Source of the DNA: Sulfurimonas sp.
GTDB lineage: Bacteria; Campylobacterota; Campylobacteria; Campylobacterales; Sulfurimonadaceae
Reading direction: 5' to 3'
Length of the DNA stretch: 7,336 bases
Assembly (NCBI GenBank): GCA_021157485.1
Contig: JAGGWO010000096.1
Span: 1-7,336, forward strand
In this document: in pieces, positions 1 through 7,084 of the stretch
Position numbering within the stretch: the stretch's first letter is position 1
Layout: the number at the start of each line of letters is the position of its first letter
Made by a program: the position numbers and the translations under genes
The notes under the pieces: generated by a model
Seen by the model: the letters and a program-made list of their open reading frames with translations, nothing else
Database searches by the model: none
Told to the model about the DNA's origin: nothing

Positions 1-1371
1 GGTAAAAGTACTCTTTTAAAACTGATATCAAAAGAGTTAAAAAGCGAAAAAGGGATGATTGTTGGTAATTCTCTTGTGGTTTATTGCACCCAAAACACTG
101 AGTTTCCCCCAAAAGAGCTCGAAGAGTTTATGATGACCTATACAAAAGAGGCGTATAAGCTTAGAGACCTTTTGCAGGTGAAGGACGAGTGGCTTGGCGC
201 TTGGGAAACACTAAGCCATGGCGAGCGTAAACGACTGCAACTGGCAGTTACACTCTCACATGATAGTGACGTGCTGATGGTCGATGAACCAACCAATCAT
301 CTTGATAGCAAATCGCAGGCAGTCGTAATTGAGGCACTTAAAAGCTATAAAGGCATCGGTATTTTGGTGAGCCATGACAGAACACTACTTGACGCCCTAT
401 CACAACATACGGTTATGATTAAAGCGGGTGAAGTTTTAAAATACAGATCGAAATTTTCTTTGGCACAACAAGCTTATGGACAGACACTATCTAACAAGAA
501 AAAAGTGCTCAGTGAGCAGGAGCATGAACTCAAAAAAATTAACAGGGTTGTTCAGATTCAAAAAGAGAAGATCTCTCTTGCTAAAAAGAAATTCTCTAAA
601 AAAGGTGTTGGGAAACATGATAGCTCACTCAAAGAGAAGATAAATGGCGCTATTTTGACCGGTAAAGATAAAAATGATGGACAGATGCTCCAGCGAACCC
701 TTACTAAGAAGCGTCACTTAAGTGAAAATATGAGTAGTCTCTCAAAAGAGTATGCGACAGGTATCACATTTGAAGGGAAAATCGCCAAACACAATTTTCC
801 AATAGCAGTCGAGACATCCTGTATTGAGCTTTTTGAGTCAACTACGCTCTGTTTTCCTAGATTGTCCGTAAACGTTGGTGACAAAGTAGGTATCAGCGGG
901 GAGAATGGTGCGGGCAAAAGCACCTTTATACGCTATTTTATAGATAAGGTGGATTTTAAACACGATTACCTTTACATAGCTCAAGAGATCACTGACAAAC
1001 AGGCAGAGCAATTCTTTAAAGAAGTCAGTAACTTGGACACTGAAATGAAGGGTGAACTTTTTACCCTTGTTCAAAGACTAGGCTCTAACGCCAAAGCGCT
1101 GCTAAACAGCGCCATTCCTAGTCCAGGTGAAATGAGAAAACTGTTAATCGCGCAAGGGCTATTAAAACACCCTTCTTTAATTATTTTAGATGAACCAACC
1201 AACCATATGGATCTGGAATCCATACAGTTACTGGAAGCTTCTTTAAAAGAGTATGAAGGAGCACTGTTGTTTATTACTCATGACAAGACTTTTTTAGAGA
1301 ACTTAAGTACGAAACAATGGATATTTGAAAAGAGTGAAGATCAGCGTTACAGAGTTGAGGAGAGTTTATGA
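1..1371 (+). CDS. ABC-F family ATPase, 5'-truncated by the window edge
   Basis: The frame is open from base 1, where it reads GKSTLLKL, the tail of the first Walker A. The true start lies outside the window, and the internal ATG at base 55 is not the start. Numbering residues from that ATG, the first cassette has signature LSHGE (53-57), Walker B VLMVDEPTNHLD (73-84) and switch-region SHD (106-108). A Lys/Glu-rich linker (about 145-240) contains the motif KINGAILTGKD. The second cassette has Walker A GENGAGKST (282-290), a degenerate signature PSPGE (355-359), Walker B LIILDEPTNHMD (375-386) and THD (408-410). Two cassettes with EPTNH(L/M)D and no membrane segments define ABC-F, soluble ATPases that act on the ribosome E-site. 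The linker and the SPGE second signature recall the proteobacterial antibiotic-resistance-like ABC-F proteins rather than EttA/Uup, but that subclass is an inference. The stop overlaps the next gene's start (ATGA), implying translational coupling. Confidence 0.93.
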   Translation, partial: GKSTLLKLISKELKSEKGMIVGNSLVVYCTQNTEFPPKELEEFMMTYTKEAYKLRDLLQVKDEWLGAWETLSHGERKRLQLAVTLSHDSDVLMVDEPTNHLDSKSQAVVIEALKSYKGIGILVSHDRTLLDALSQHTVMIKAGEVLKYRSKFSLAQQAYGQTLSNKKKVLSEQEHELKKINRVVQIQKEKISLAKKKFSKKGVGKHDSSLKEKINGAILTGKDKNDGQMLQRTLTKKRHLSENMSSLSKEYATGITFEGKIAKHNFPIAVETSCIELFESTTLCFPRLSVNVGDKVGISGENGAGKSTFIRYFIDKVDFKHDYLYIAQEITDKQAEQFFKEVSNLDTEMKGELFTLVQRLGSNAKALLNSAIPSPGEMRKLLIAQGLLKHPSLIILDEPTNHMDLESIQLLEASLKEYEGALLFITHDKTFLENLSTKQWIFEKSEDQRYRVEESL

Positions 1372-2582
1372 AGATTGCTATTATCGGTGCTGGCCCTGCT
1401 GGTCTGATGGCTGCACAGGTGTTATCTGATGAGGGTTATGCACCGACGGTATTTGATGCAAAGCCTTCTGCGGGACGTAAGTTTTTGCAGGCGGGACGTG
1501 GGGGCTTAAACCTTACTCATTCAGAAGACTTCACCCTCTTTTCGAGCCGTTATTTTGAAGCTCAGTCTTTTTTACAACCTGCACTAGAAGCCTTTAGCCC
1601 CAATGAGATGCGTTTGTGGGCACAAAGCCTTGGTTTTGAAACCTTTGTTGGTTCCTCTGGCAAAGTCTATCCTCTGGATAAAAAAGCTGCACCCTTACTG
1701 CGTGCTTGGTTACATAAACTCAAAGCAAATAATACTCAGTTCAAAATGAAACATCGTTTGGTGGGTTGGTCAAAAGATATTTGGCAGTTTGAAACGCCTG
1801 ATGGTCTCAAAGATTATTCGTTTGACGCGGTGATTTTGGCTTTAGGAGGTGCCTCTTGGCCGCGTTTAGGTTCAACAGGAGCATGGACAACGATACTGGA
1901 GGACAATGGGCTAAATATAACTCCACTTAAACCCGCAAATATGGGCTTTAATGTGACTTACTCAAAGCTGTTTAAAGAGAAGTTTTCAGGTACACCACTA
2001 AAAAATGTAGAACTCAGATTCAGAGATATTAACGGTAAGCTTCAATCCAAACTGGGTGAACTTTTAGTAAGTGAGTATGGGGTTCAAGGCAGTTTAATCT
2101 ATACCTATTCTAAACTTCTCAGAGAGCAAATAGAGCAGAACTCTCCATTCACAGTTTATTTAGACCTCTTTCCCCATCGCAGCGAAAGTAAGTTAATACA
2201 ACAGCTAAGCGCTTCGAGGGGTAAGCAGAGTTTGAGCGCATTTTGGAAGCGCTTAGGATTGACTGGCGTTAAGGCTTCTTTATTAAGAGAGGTGTTAGCA
2301 AAGGAGTTGTTAACCCAACCTGAGTTGGTGGCAAAGACGCTTAAAAAGTTTCCCTTAACATTAGATTCTTATCGACCAATTGAAGAGGCGATTAGCACAG
2401 CTGGGGGCTTAGGGTTTGATAATTTAGATCAACATCTGATGCTCAAGGATTTTCCTAGTGTATTCTGCGTTGGCGAAATGTTGGATTGGGAAGCGCCAAC
2501 GGGAGGCTATCTGTTAACAGGAGTAATGGGACAAGGTAAACAGGCAGCACAAGGTCTTTTGAAATTGTTACAAAAAATATAA
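1368..2582 (+). CDS. BaiN/HI0933-like FAD-dependent flavoprotein (PP_4765-type)
   Basis: This 404-residue protein starts at the ATG inside the ATGA overlap with the ABC-F gene. It opens with a Rossmann FAD-binding motif, GAGPAG (7-12), and an acidic residue ending strand 2 (D30). Next comes the family signature GRKFLQAGRGGLNLTHSE (about 36-53), which replaces the GRKLLISGGGRCN(V/L)T of classical HI0933/BaiN proteins and matches my memory of the TIGR03862 (PP_4765) subgroup. The C-terminal half holds AGGLGFDNLD and the second FAD contact GEMLDWEAPTGGYLLTGVMG (about 369-388). The protein should be cytosolic; no signal peptide or membrane helix is seen. The substrate is unknown. BaiN proper has been linked to bile-acid reduction, which should not be carried over to this organism. 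Its tight coupling to the ABC-F gene suggests co-expression, but I know of no shared pathway. It ends 12 bp from the convergent nadK. Confidence 0.88.
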   Translation: MKIAIIGAGPAGLMAAQVLSDEGYAPTVFDAKPSAGRKFLQAGRGGLNLTHSEDFTLFSSRYFEAQSFLQPALEAFSPNEMRLWAQSLGFETFVGSSGKVYPLDKKAAPLLRAWLHKLKANNTQFKMKHRLVGWSKDIWQFETPDGLKDYSFDAVILALGGASWPRLGSTGAWTTILEDNGLNITPLKPANMGFNVTYSKLFKEKFSGTPLKNVELRFRDINGKLQSKLGELLVSEYGVQGSLIYTYSKLLREQIEQNSPFTVYLDLFPHRSESKLIQQLSASRGKQSLSAFWKRLGLTGVKASLLREVLAKELLTQPELVAKTLKKFPLTLDSYRPIEEAISTAGGLGFDNLDQHLMLKDFPSVFCVGEMLDWEAPTGGYLLTGVMGQGKQAAQGLLKLLQKI

Positions 2583-2594
2583 CAAAACTTCTAT

Positions 2595-3449
2595 CTACTC
2601 ACCCCACCCTAACTTTTCTTTAAGTACATCGAAGTAGTTAAACTCTTCTCTGTGTATTAATTTTGCTCTTTTAGTAGCGAGTTTAATATGTACACTTTCA
2701 CCTATATCTAACTCATGCATATCTTGTCCATCTACAATTATTAATGCTGGATTTGTCGGTGTTTTCATCTCAATAGAGAATTCTCCTGGAAGAACTACTG
2801 GTCTTTGTGTAAGTGAATGTGGGCAGATTGGAGTTAGTGTAAAGACTTGAGCTAGCGGAAACAAAACTGGTCCACCAGCCGATAGATTATAAGCAGTTGA
2901 GCCCGTTGGAGTAGATACGATTACACCATCACCATAGTAGGTATTAAAAGCTTTTCCATCAACCAATGTTTCTATGCTTATCATGTTTGATATTGATGGA
3001 CGTGTTAGTACTATGTCATTAAAGGCATACAGAGTAATCTCTTCACCATTTTTAATAATAGTCGCCTCCAAAACTGAACGCTCATCAATCCTGCAGTGTT
3101 TTTTTAGCATATTATTCACAAACTCTTCAAGTTCATCCATACCAACATCAGCCAAAAAACCAAGATTACCAGCATAAACACCAAGAACAGGGATATCATA
3201 GTTAAGACTTCTTCGCGCAGTAGATATAAGTGTACCATCTCCACCCAGAGTCACAAGTATGTCACACTGCTTACAAAGATACTCAAACTCCATACCCATG
3301 ACATCAATCATTCCACCACTAATACTATCTATATGCACTTCTATATCATGCTTATTAAAAATCTTTTCAAGTTTAAAAAATGTACTTTTTAATTCTGGAG
3401 TCGATGGTCGTAAAATAACACCAACTTTTTTAATACTTATTTTTTTCAA
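2595..3449 (-). CDS. nadK: NAD kinase (ATP-NAD kinase)
   Basis: NadK phosphorylates NAD+ to NADP+ in the cytosol, using ATP or polyphosphate. The 284-residue product shows the family hallmarks in order: LVTLGGDGT (65-73, catalytic and nucleotide-binding), AGNLGFL (93-99), FNDIVL (143-148), YGDGVIVSTPTGSTAYNLSAGGP (from 172) with the conserved TPTGSTAY core, TPICPHSL (206-213) and VDGQ (239-242). The length is typical for bacteria. The start is TTG at 3447-3449. It is preceded at 6 nt by AGGA, no ATG or GTG lies between it and the upstream in-frame stop, and the next Met is near residue 47, beyond the start of the fold. It is divergent from aspS and convergent with the flavoprotein gene. From memory, nadK also neighbours aspS in C. 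jejuni. Confidence 0.95.
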   Translation of the reverse strand: MKKISIKKVGVILRPSTPELKSTFFKLEKIFNKHDIEVHIDSISGGMIDVMGMEFEYLCKQCDILVTLGGDGTLISTARRSLNYDIPVLGVYAGNLGFLADVGMDELEEFVNNMLKKHCRIDERSVLEATIIKNGEEITLYAFNDIVLTRPSISNMISIETLVDGKAFNTYYGDGVIVSTPTGSTAYNLSAGGPVLFPLAQVFTLTPICPHSLTQRPVVLPGEFSIEMKTPTNPALIIVDGQDMHELDIGESVHIKLATKRAKLIHREEFNYFDVLKEKLGWGE

Positions 3450-3455
3450 AACAAA

Positions 3456-3459
3456 TCCT
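3456..3459 (-). promoter_or_regulatory. Shine-Dalgarno of nadK (AGGA before TTG)
   Basis: The top strand reads TCCT, which is AGGA on the nadK strand, 6 nt before the TTG codon. It is listed because it fixes a non-ATG start: the reading frame continues only a few codons further upstream before a TAG and offers no other usable start. Confidence 0.7.
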
Positions 3460-3486
3460 GCTATTAAATCTATGAACTATTGGATG

Positions 3487-3492
3487 ATTATA
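3487..3492 (-). promoter_or_regulatory. -10 box of the nadK promoter
   Basis: ATTATA on the top strand is a perfect TATAAT on the minus strand, preceded by GTG. Transcription would start near 3480, giving a leader of roughly 30 nt with the AGGA site near its end. I find no good -35, which is usual for sigma-70 promoters in Campylobacterota. The call rests on motif and position only. Confidence 0.55.
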
Positions 3493-3598
3493 CACTTTTT
3501 GTTCTTCAAAAGAAAAAATGTATATAAACATCAGTAATGATACAGCACTTTTTATGATGGCCCTTCAGGAATAAAACTCCATATAAGCCAACTTTAGC

Positions 3599-3604
3599 TA
3601 TAAT
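3599..3604 (+). promoter_or_regulatory. -10 box of the aspS-adk1 promoter
   Basis: A perfect TATAAT lies 41 nt before the aspS TTG codon. Transcription would begin near 3611 and give a leader of about 35 nt. The bases 17 bp upstream (ACTCCA) do not resemble TTGACA, which again fits the Campylobacterota pattern. It is the only consensus -10 box I see on this strand in the nadK-aspS spacer, and it would serve both aspS and adk1. Confidence 0.65.
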
Positions 3605-3615
3605 CGCGAAATTAT

Positions 3616-3637
3616 TTTAGGGCTCCAAACCCTTAAA
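3616..3637 (+). other. Possible leader hairpin before aspS
   Basis: TTTAGGG (3616-3622) can pair with CCCTTAAA (3630-3637) through 7 bp with one bulged A and a 7-nt loop. The 3' arm runs into the AAGGA Shine-Dalgarno at 3636-3640. The helix is short and AT-rich, so it may not form in the cell. There is no T-run after it, so it is not a terminator. Any effect on aspS translation is speculative. Confidence 0.25.
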
Positions 3638-3640
3638 GGA
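3636..3640 (+). promoter_or_regulatory. Shine-Dalgarno of aspS (AAGGA before TTG)
   Basis: AAGGA ends 5 nt before the TTG at 3646. This supports TTG as the true initiator, giving an N-terminus (MRTHYCTDL) that aligns with other AspRS proteins such as that of H. pylori (from memory, MRSHFC...). Confidence 0.75.
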
Positions 3641-3645
3641 CTTTT

Positions 3646-5403
3646 TTGAGAACTCATTACTGTACAGATTTAAACGAAACAAACATAGGACAAGACGTTG
3701 TTCTTACTGGTTGGGCAAATAACTACCGTGACCACGGTGGTATTATTTTTATAGATTTACGTGACAAAACTGGTCTTATCCAGCTTACTTGTGACCCCGA
3801 AGATGGTCCCCAAGCTCACAAAGTTGCTGATGGTGTTCGTGATGAGTACGTTCTTATCGCTAAAGGTACTGTTCGTCTTCGTGGTGAAGGTCTTACTAAT
3901 CCACGTTTAAAAACTGGTGCAATTGAGATTATTGTAACTGAGCTTATTATTGAAAACAAATCTGCTCCAGTTCCTTTTGTAATCGGTGATAAAAATGTTG
4001 GTGAAGAGACAACTCTTAAGTATCGTTACTTAGAGCTTCGTGATCCTGATCTTTATGAAGTGTTTCGCCTACGTTCAAAAGTTGCAATCGCTGCAAGAAA
4101 TATCCTTGATGAAAACGGCTTTTTAGAAGTTGAAACACCAATCCTTACTAAATCAACACCAGAGGGTGCTAGAGATTATCTAGTTCCATCTCGTGTTCAC
4201 AATGGTGAGTTTTATGCACTTCCACAATCACCACAGCTTTTCAAACAGCTTTTAATGGTTGGTGGATTTGATAGATACTTCCAAATTGCTAAATGTTTCC
4301 GTGATGAAGATTTACGTGCTGATCGTCAACCTGAGTTCACTCAGATAGATGTTGAGATGAGTTTTTGTAATCAAGAAGATGTTATGAAAGTTGCAGAAGA
4401 TTTACTTGTTGCAATGTTTAAAGCTGCTGGCTTTGATGCTAAACCTCCATTTAACCGTATTACATACAAAAATGCGATGGAATGGTATGGTTCTGACAAA
4501 CCAGACTTGAGATATGACCTTAAGATGGTTGACGTTATTGACATTTTCGAGAGATGTGATAATGAAATCTTTACAAACATAGCTAAGCAACCGCATAAAA
4601 ACCGTATTAAAGCTCTTAAAGTACCTGGTGCTGATTTAGTATTCTCTAAACGTGAGATGAAAGGTTTTGAAGAGTTTGTACGTAAGTTTGGAGCTCATGG
4701 TCTTGGTTACTTCCAAATGAAAGAAGATGGTCTTAAAGGTCCACTTATCAAGTTCTTCAGTGAAGAAGATATTGCACTTTTAGTTGAGAGACTTGAGATG
4801 CAAGTTGGTGATGTAGTATTCTTTGGTGCTGGTGATAAGAAAACAGTTCTTGATTACATGGGTAGATTTAGAATTTTCATCGCTGAGCATGAGAAAATGA
4901 ATCTTGTAGATAAAGATGCATTTGAATTTGTATGGGTTGTTGACTTCCCTATGTTTGAAGTTGAAGATGGTCGTGTTAAAGCACTTCACCATCCATTTAC
5001 AATGCCTAAAGATACTGATAAAGAAGATGTTGAAGAGATAGAGTCTATCGCTTATGACATTGTTCTAAACGGTACAGAGCTTGGTGGTGGTTCTATCCGT
5101 ATCCATAAGCAAGATATTCAAGAGGAAGTATTTAAACTTCTTGGAATTGAAGAAGAGGAAGCTCAAGAGAAATTTGGCTTCTTACTTGATGCTCTTAAAT
5201 TCGGCGCTCCTCCACATGGTGGTTTTGCAATGGGCTTTGACAGACTAATCATGCTTATGACTAAAAAATCAAGCATCCGTGACGTTATTGCATTCCCTAA
5301 AACTCAGAAAGCTTCTTGTGTGCTTACAAAAGCACCAAGTGCTGTTGATAATAATCAACTTCGTGACTTACACATTCGTCTTAGAGAACAGACTAAAGCG
5401 TAA
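3646..5403 (+). CDS. aspS: Aspartyl-tRNA synthetase, probably non-discriminating (Asp/Asn)
   Basis: AspRS charges tRNA with aspartate. The 585-residue product has the usual bacterial layout. An N-terminal OB-fold anticodon-binding domain (1 to about 105) contains [11 protein letters not shown]. The class II core has motif 1 around [26 protein letters not shown], the Asp-site loop QSPQLFKQ (195-201) and motif 2 [18 protein letters not shown] (218-235). The bacterial GAD insertion spans about 285-420, and motif 3 is [15 protein letters not shown] (520-534). In H. pylori AspRS, which also charges tRNA-Asn, Leu81 and Leu86 relax anticodon recognition. The aligned residues here are L83 and L88 in [11 protein letters not shown], where E. 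coli has Asn and Met. So this enzyme probably makes Asp-tRNA-Asn for GatCAB, although GatCAB and the absence of AsnRS cannot be seen here. Translation starts at TTG with AAGGA upstream. The stop overlaps adk1 by one base (TAATG). Confidence 0.97.
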   Translation: MRTHYCTDLNETNIGQDVVLTGWANNYRDHGGIIFIDLRDKTGLIQLTCDPEDGPQAHKVADGVRDEYVLIAKGTVRLRGEGLTNPRLKTGAIEIIVTELIIENKSAPVPFVIGDKNVGEETTLKYRYLELRDPDLYEVFRLRSKVAIAARNILDENGFLEVETPILTKSTPEGARDYLVPSRVHNGEFYALPQSPQLFKQLLMVGGFDRYFQIAKCFRDEDLRADRQPEFTQIDVEMSFCNQEDVMKVAEDLLVAMFKAAGFDAKPPFNRITYKNAMEWYGSDKPDLRYDLKMVDVIDIFERCDNEIFTNIAKQPHKNRIKALKVPGADLVFSKREMKGFEEFVRKFGAHGLGYFQMKEDGLKGPLIKFFSEEDIALLVERLEMQVGDVVFFGAGDKKTVLDYMGRFRIFIAEHEKMNLVDKDAFEFVWVVDFPMFEVEDGRVKALHHPFTMPKDTDKEDVEEIESIAYDIVLNGTELGGGSIRIHKQDIQEEVFKLLGIEEEEAQEKFGFLLDALKFGAPPHGGFAMGFDRLIMLMTKKSSIRDVIAFPKTQKASCVLTKAPSAVDNNQLRDLHIRLREQTKA

Positions 5404-5972
5404 TGAAGAAGCTTTTTTTAATTATCGGAGCTCCCGGCTCTGGTAAAACTACAGATGCAGAACTTATTGCCAAAGAGAGTGATAAAATAACTCATTACTC
5501 TACTGGTGATATGCTTCGCGCCGAAGTAGCAACAAAAAGTGAGCTTGGACTAGAAATAGACCAATATATATCTAAGGGTTTAATAGTACCTATCGAAGTA
5601 GCTATCAAAACAATTACAAATGCTATTAAAAATGCTCCTACTGATATAATTATTATAGATGGATATCCTAGAAGCATGGAACAACTGAATGCCTTAGATA
5701 AATATTTGCAAAATGACTCATCTTTAGAGCTCATAAGTGTTATAGAAGTTCATGTAAGTGAAGAGACTGCTCGCGATAGAGTTTTAGGACGTGCTCGTGG
5801 CGCTGATGACAATACAGAAGTATTTGATAATCGCATGAAAGTTTACACTGAACCATTAGCTGATATCCAAACTTTTTATACTTCTAAAAATATTTTAAAA
5901 GTGATTTCTGGTGAAGGAACTATCGAAGAGATAGTTTTGGAGATGGGAACTTTTATAAACTCTAAAATTTAA
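5403..5972 (+). CDS. adk: Adenylate kinase, short-LID Campylobacterota type
   Basis: This 189-residue kinase should catalyse AMP + ATP <-> 2 ADP in the cytosol. The P-loop GAPGSGKTT (9-17) has Thr where canonical Adk has Gly (GKGTQ). The AMP-binding motifs are STGDMLRAE (33-41) and DGYPRS (86-91). The LID region is minimal: [20 protein letters not shown] (129-148) keeps the Arg and Asp residues of short-form kinases but lacks the ~30-residue LID domain. Sequence and position behind aspS match the standard Adk of Campylobacter and Helicobacter, so this is probably the ancestral Adk of the lineage. A related nucleoside monophosphate kinase specificity cannot be excluded. The ATG overlaps the aspS stop (TAATG) and only a poor AAAG lies upstream, so translation is probably coupled to aspS. 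A strong hairpin follows. It is referred to as adk1 elsewhere in this annotation. Confidence 0.92.
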   Translation: MKKLFLIIGAPGSGKTTDAELIAKESDKITHYSTGDMLRAEVATKSELGLEIDQYISKGLIVPIEVAIKTITNAIKNAPTDIIIIDGYPRSMEQLNALDKYLQNDSSLELISVIEVHVSEETARDRVLGRARGADDNTEVFDNRMKVYTEPLADIQTFYTSKNILKVISGEGTIEEIVLEMGTFINSKI

Positions 5973-5983
5973 ACTTCATATTA

Positions 5984-6019
5984 AAAAGTATGAGGCCTAA
6001 ATAAAGGCTTCATACTTTT
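5984..6019. terminator. Bidirectional intrinsic terminator between the two adenylate kinase genes
   Basis: AAAAGTATGAGGCCT (5984-5998) pairs with AGGCTTCATACTTTT (6005-6019) around a 6-nt loop. In the plus-strand RNA the 15-bp stem is complete apart from one G-U wobble, and it ends in UUUUCUUU. In the minus-strand RNA the same position becomes a C/A mismatch, and the tail is UUUUUAAUAU. It lies in the 63-bp gap between convergent stops and can end both transcripts. The plus direction (aspS-adk1) looks slightly stronger. Confidence 0.88.
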
Positions 6020-6035
6020 CTTTAAGATATTGAAA

Positions 6036-6707
<672 letters not shown>

Positions 6708-6712
6708 TTAAA

Positions 6713-6718
6713 ATTATA
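6713..6718 (-). promoter_or_regulatory. -10 box of the long-form adk promoter
   Basis: ATTATA on the top strand gives TATAAT on the minus strand, within an AT-rich run (TATATATAAT). Transcription would start near 6706, leaving a leader of just over 20 nt that includes AGGA at 6690-6693. No terminator separates it from the upstream acidic-protein gene, so it may add to read-through. No -35 is evident. Confidence 0.5.
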
Positions 6719-6745
6719 TATAAATGAAGTTAAACTAACTATAAA

Positions 6746-7036
6746 TTAATCTTCTTCAGCAAATCCAAAATCTTCTTCTTCATTATCTTGTTGAGCAGCT
6801 AAAATATCATCTATCAACTCTTTACACTCATCTTCTTCTATATCACCACTTTTAATATCTTCTAAGACATCTTGTAAGTCAGCTTTAAACTCACGTAGCT
6901 CTTCAATCTCCTCTTTTGCATCTTCTGTTGCTTCTTTATTATCTGCAATCTCTTCAAAGATTTCATCTAATCTTTCATCTAAATCAGGAATTACACTCTT
7001 AGTCAGTAACTCTTCTAGTTTTTGGGCTTGTGACAT
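6746..7036 (-). CDS. Small, extremely acidic coiled-coil-like protein of unknown function
   Basis: I do not recognise this 96-residue protein. By my count it has 38 Asp/Glu against 9 Lys/Arg, a net charge near -29. Residues 1 to about 65 have leucine and isoleucine spacing typical of amphipathic helices or a coiled coil (LEELLTKSVIPDLDERLDEI, then EEIEELREFKADLQDVLEDI). After a short GDIEEDECKEL turn with the only cysteine comes a helix ELIDDILAAQ and a tail EEEDFGFAEED. There is no signal peptide, membrane helix or metal motif. The start is supported by AAGG 6 nt before ATG and by a -10 box at 7066-7071. The gene precedes the long-form adk on the same strand, 62 bp apart with no terminator, so the two may share a transcript. 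A binding or scaffold role is plausible from composition only. Confidence 0.82.
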   Translation of the reverse strand: MSQAQKLEELLTKSVIPDLDERLDEIFEEIADNKEATEDAKEEIEELREFKADLQDVLEDIKSGDIEEDECKELIDDILAAQQDNEEEDFGFAEED

Positions 7037-7065
7037 TATTTACCTTTATGGTTATATTTTTTGAA

Positions 7066-7071
7066 ATTATA
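7066..7071 (-). promoter_or_regulatory. -10 box for the acidic-protein gene
   Basis: TATAAT on the minus strand. The start of transcription would be near 7059, giving a leader of a little over 20 nt that contains AAGG before the ATG at 7036. Only one base separates it from the -10 box facing the other way. Confidence 0.55.
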
Positions 7072-7072
7072 C

Positions 7073-7078
7073 TATAAT
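7073..7078 (+). promoter_or_regulatory. -10 box for the molybdopterin-binding protein gene
   Basis: A perfect TATAAT that ends 6 nt before the ATG at 7085. At normal -10 to +1 spacing, transcription would start at or within a base or two of that A, implying a leaderless mRNA. The -35 position reads GGTTAT, a poor match. Confidence 0.55.
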
Positions 7079-7084
7079 TTAAAT

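Larger units (their letters stand above)
7064..7080. repeat. 17-bp perfect palindrome spanning two divergent -10 boxes
   Basis: AAATTATACTATAATTT is perfectly self-complementary around the central C at 7072. Its halves are the two outward-facing -10 boxes annotated separately. It could simply result from two consensus boxes lying back to back, or it could also be a symmetric operator; the sequence cannot tell which. Confidence 0.75.

Noticed and set aside
55..57. ATG at 55 as the start of the ABC-F gene
   Set aside because: The same frame is open to base 1 and encodes GKST of the first Walker A upstream of this Met, so the gene begins outside the window.
714..1074. Two minus-strand open frames opposite the ABC-F gene
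   Set aside because: They lie antisense to the conserved second cassette, overlap each other, and encode nothing recognisable; they are shadows of the ABC-F coding frame.
2974..3537. Plus-strand open frames opposite nadK and running into the spacer
   Set aside because: They are antisense to conserved NadK motifs and show low-complexity Ser/Ile/Phe-rich products, as expected from the complement of an AT-rich gene.
3450..3645. A small RNA or short peptide gene in the nadK-aspS spacer
   Set aside because: Only a 6-codon ATG frame near 3553 and divergent promoter elements are visible; no terminator hairpin or convincing SD supports an extra gene.
4371..4992. Three minus-strand open frames inside aspS
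   Set aside because: They are antisense to the continuous AspRS frame with intact motifs and have no family resemblance; they are shadows.
5495..5734. Minus-strand open frame inside adk1
   Set aside because: It is antisense to the AMP-binding region of adk1 and resembles no known protein.
6728..6740. AGTTA-AAC-TAACT hairpin after the acidic-protein gene as a terminator
   Set aside because: The stem is only 5 bp with a 3-nt loop and no GC core or U-tract, too weak to call an intrinsic terminator.
7061..7063. In-frame TTG as an upstream start for the molybdopterin-binding protein
   Set aside because: It has no Shine-Dalgarno, adds an unfamiliar MKLYYNLN extension before a normal family N-terminus, and would put the TATAAT box inside the gene.
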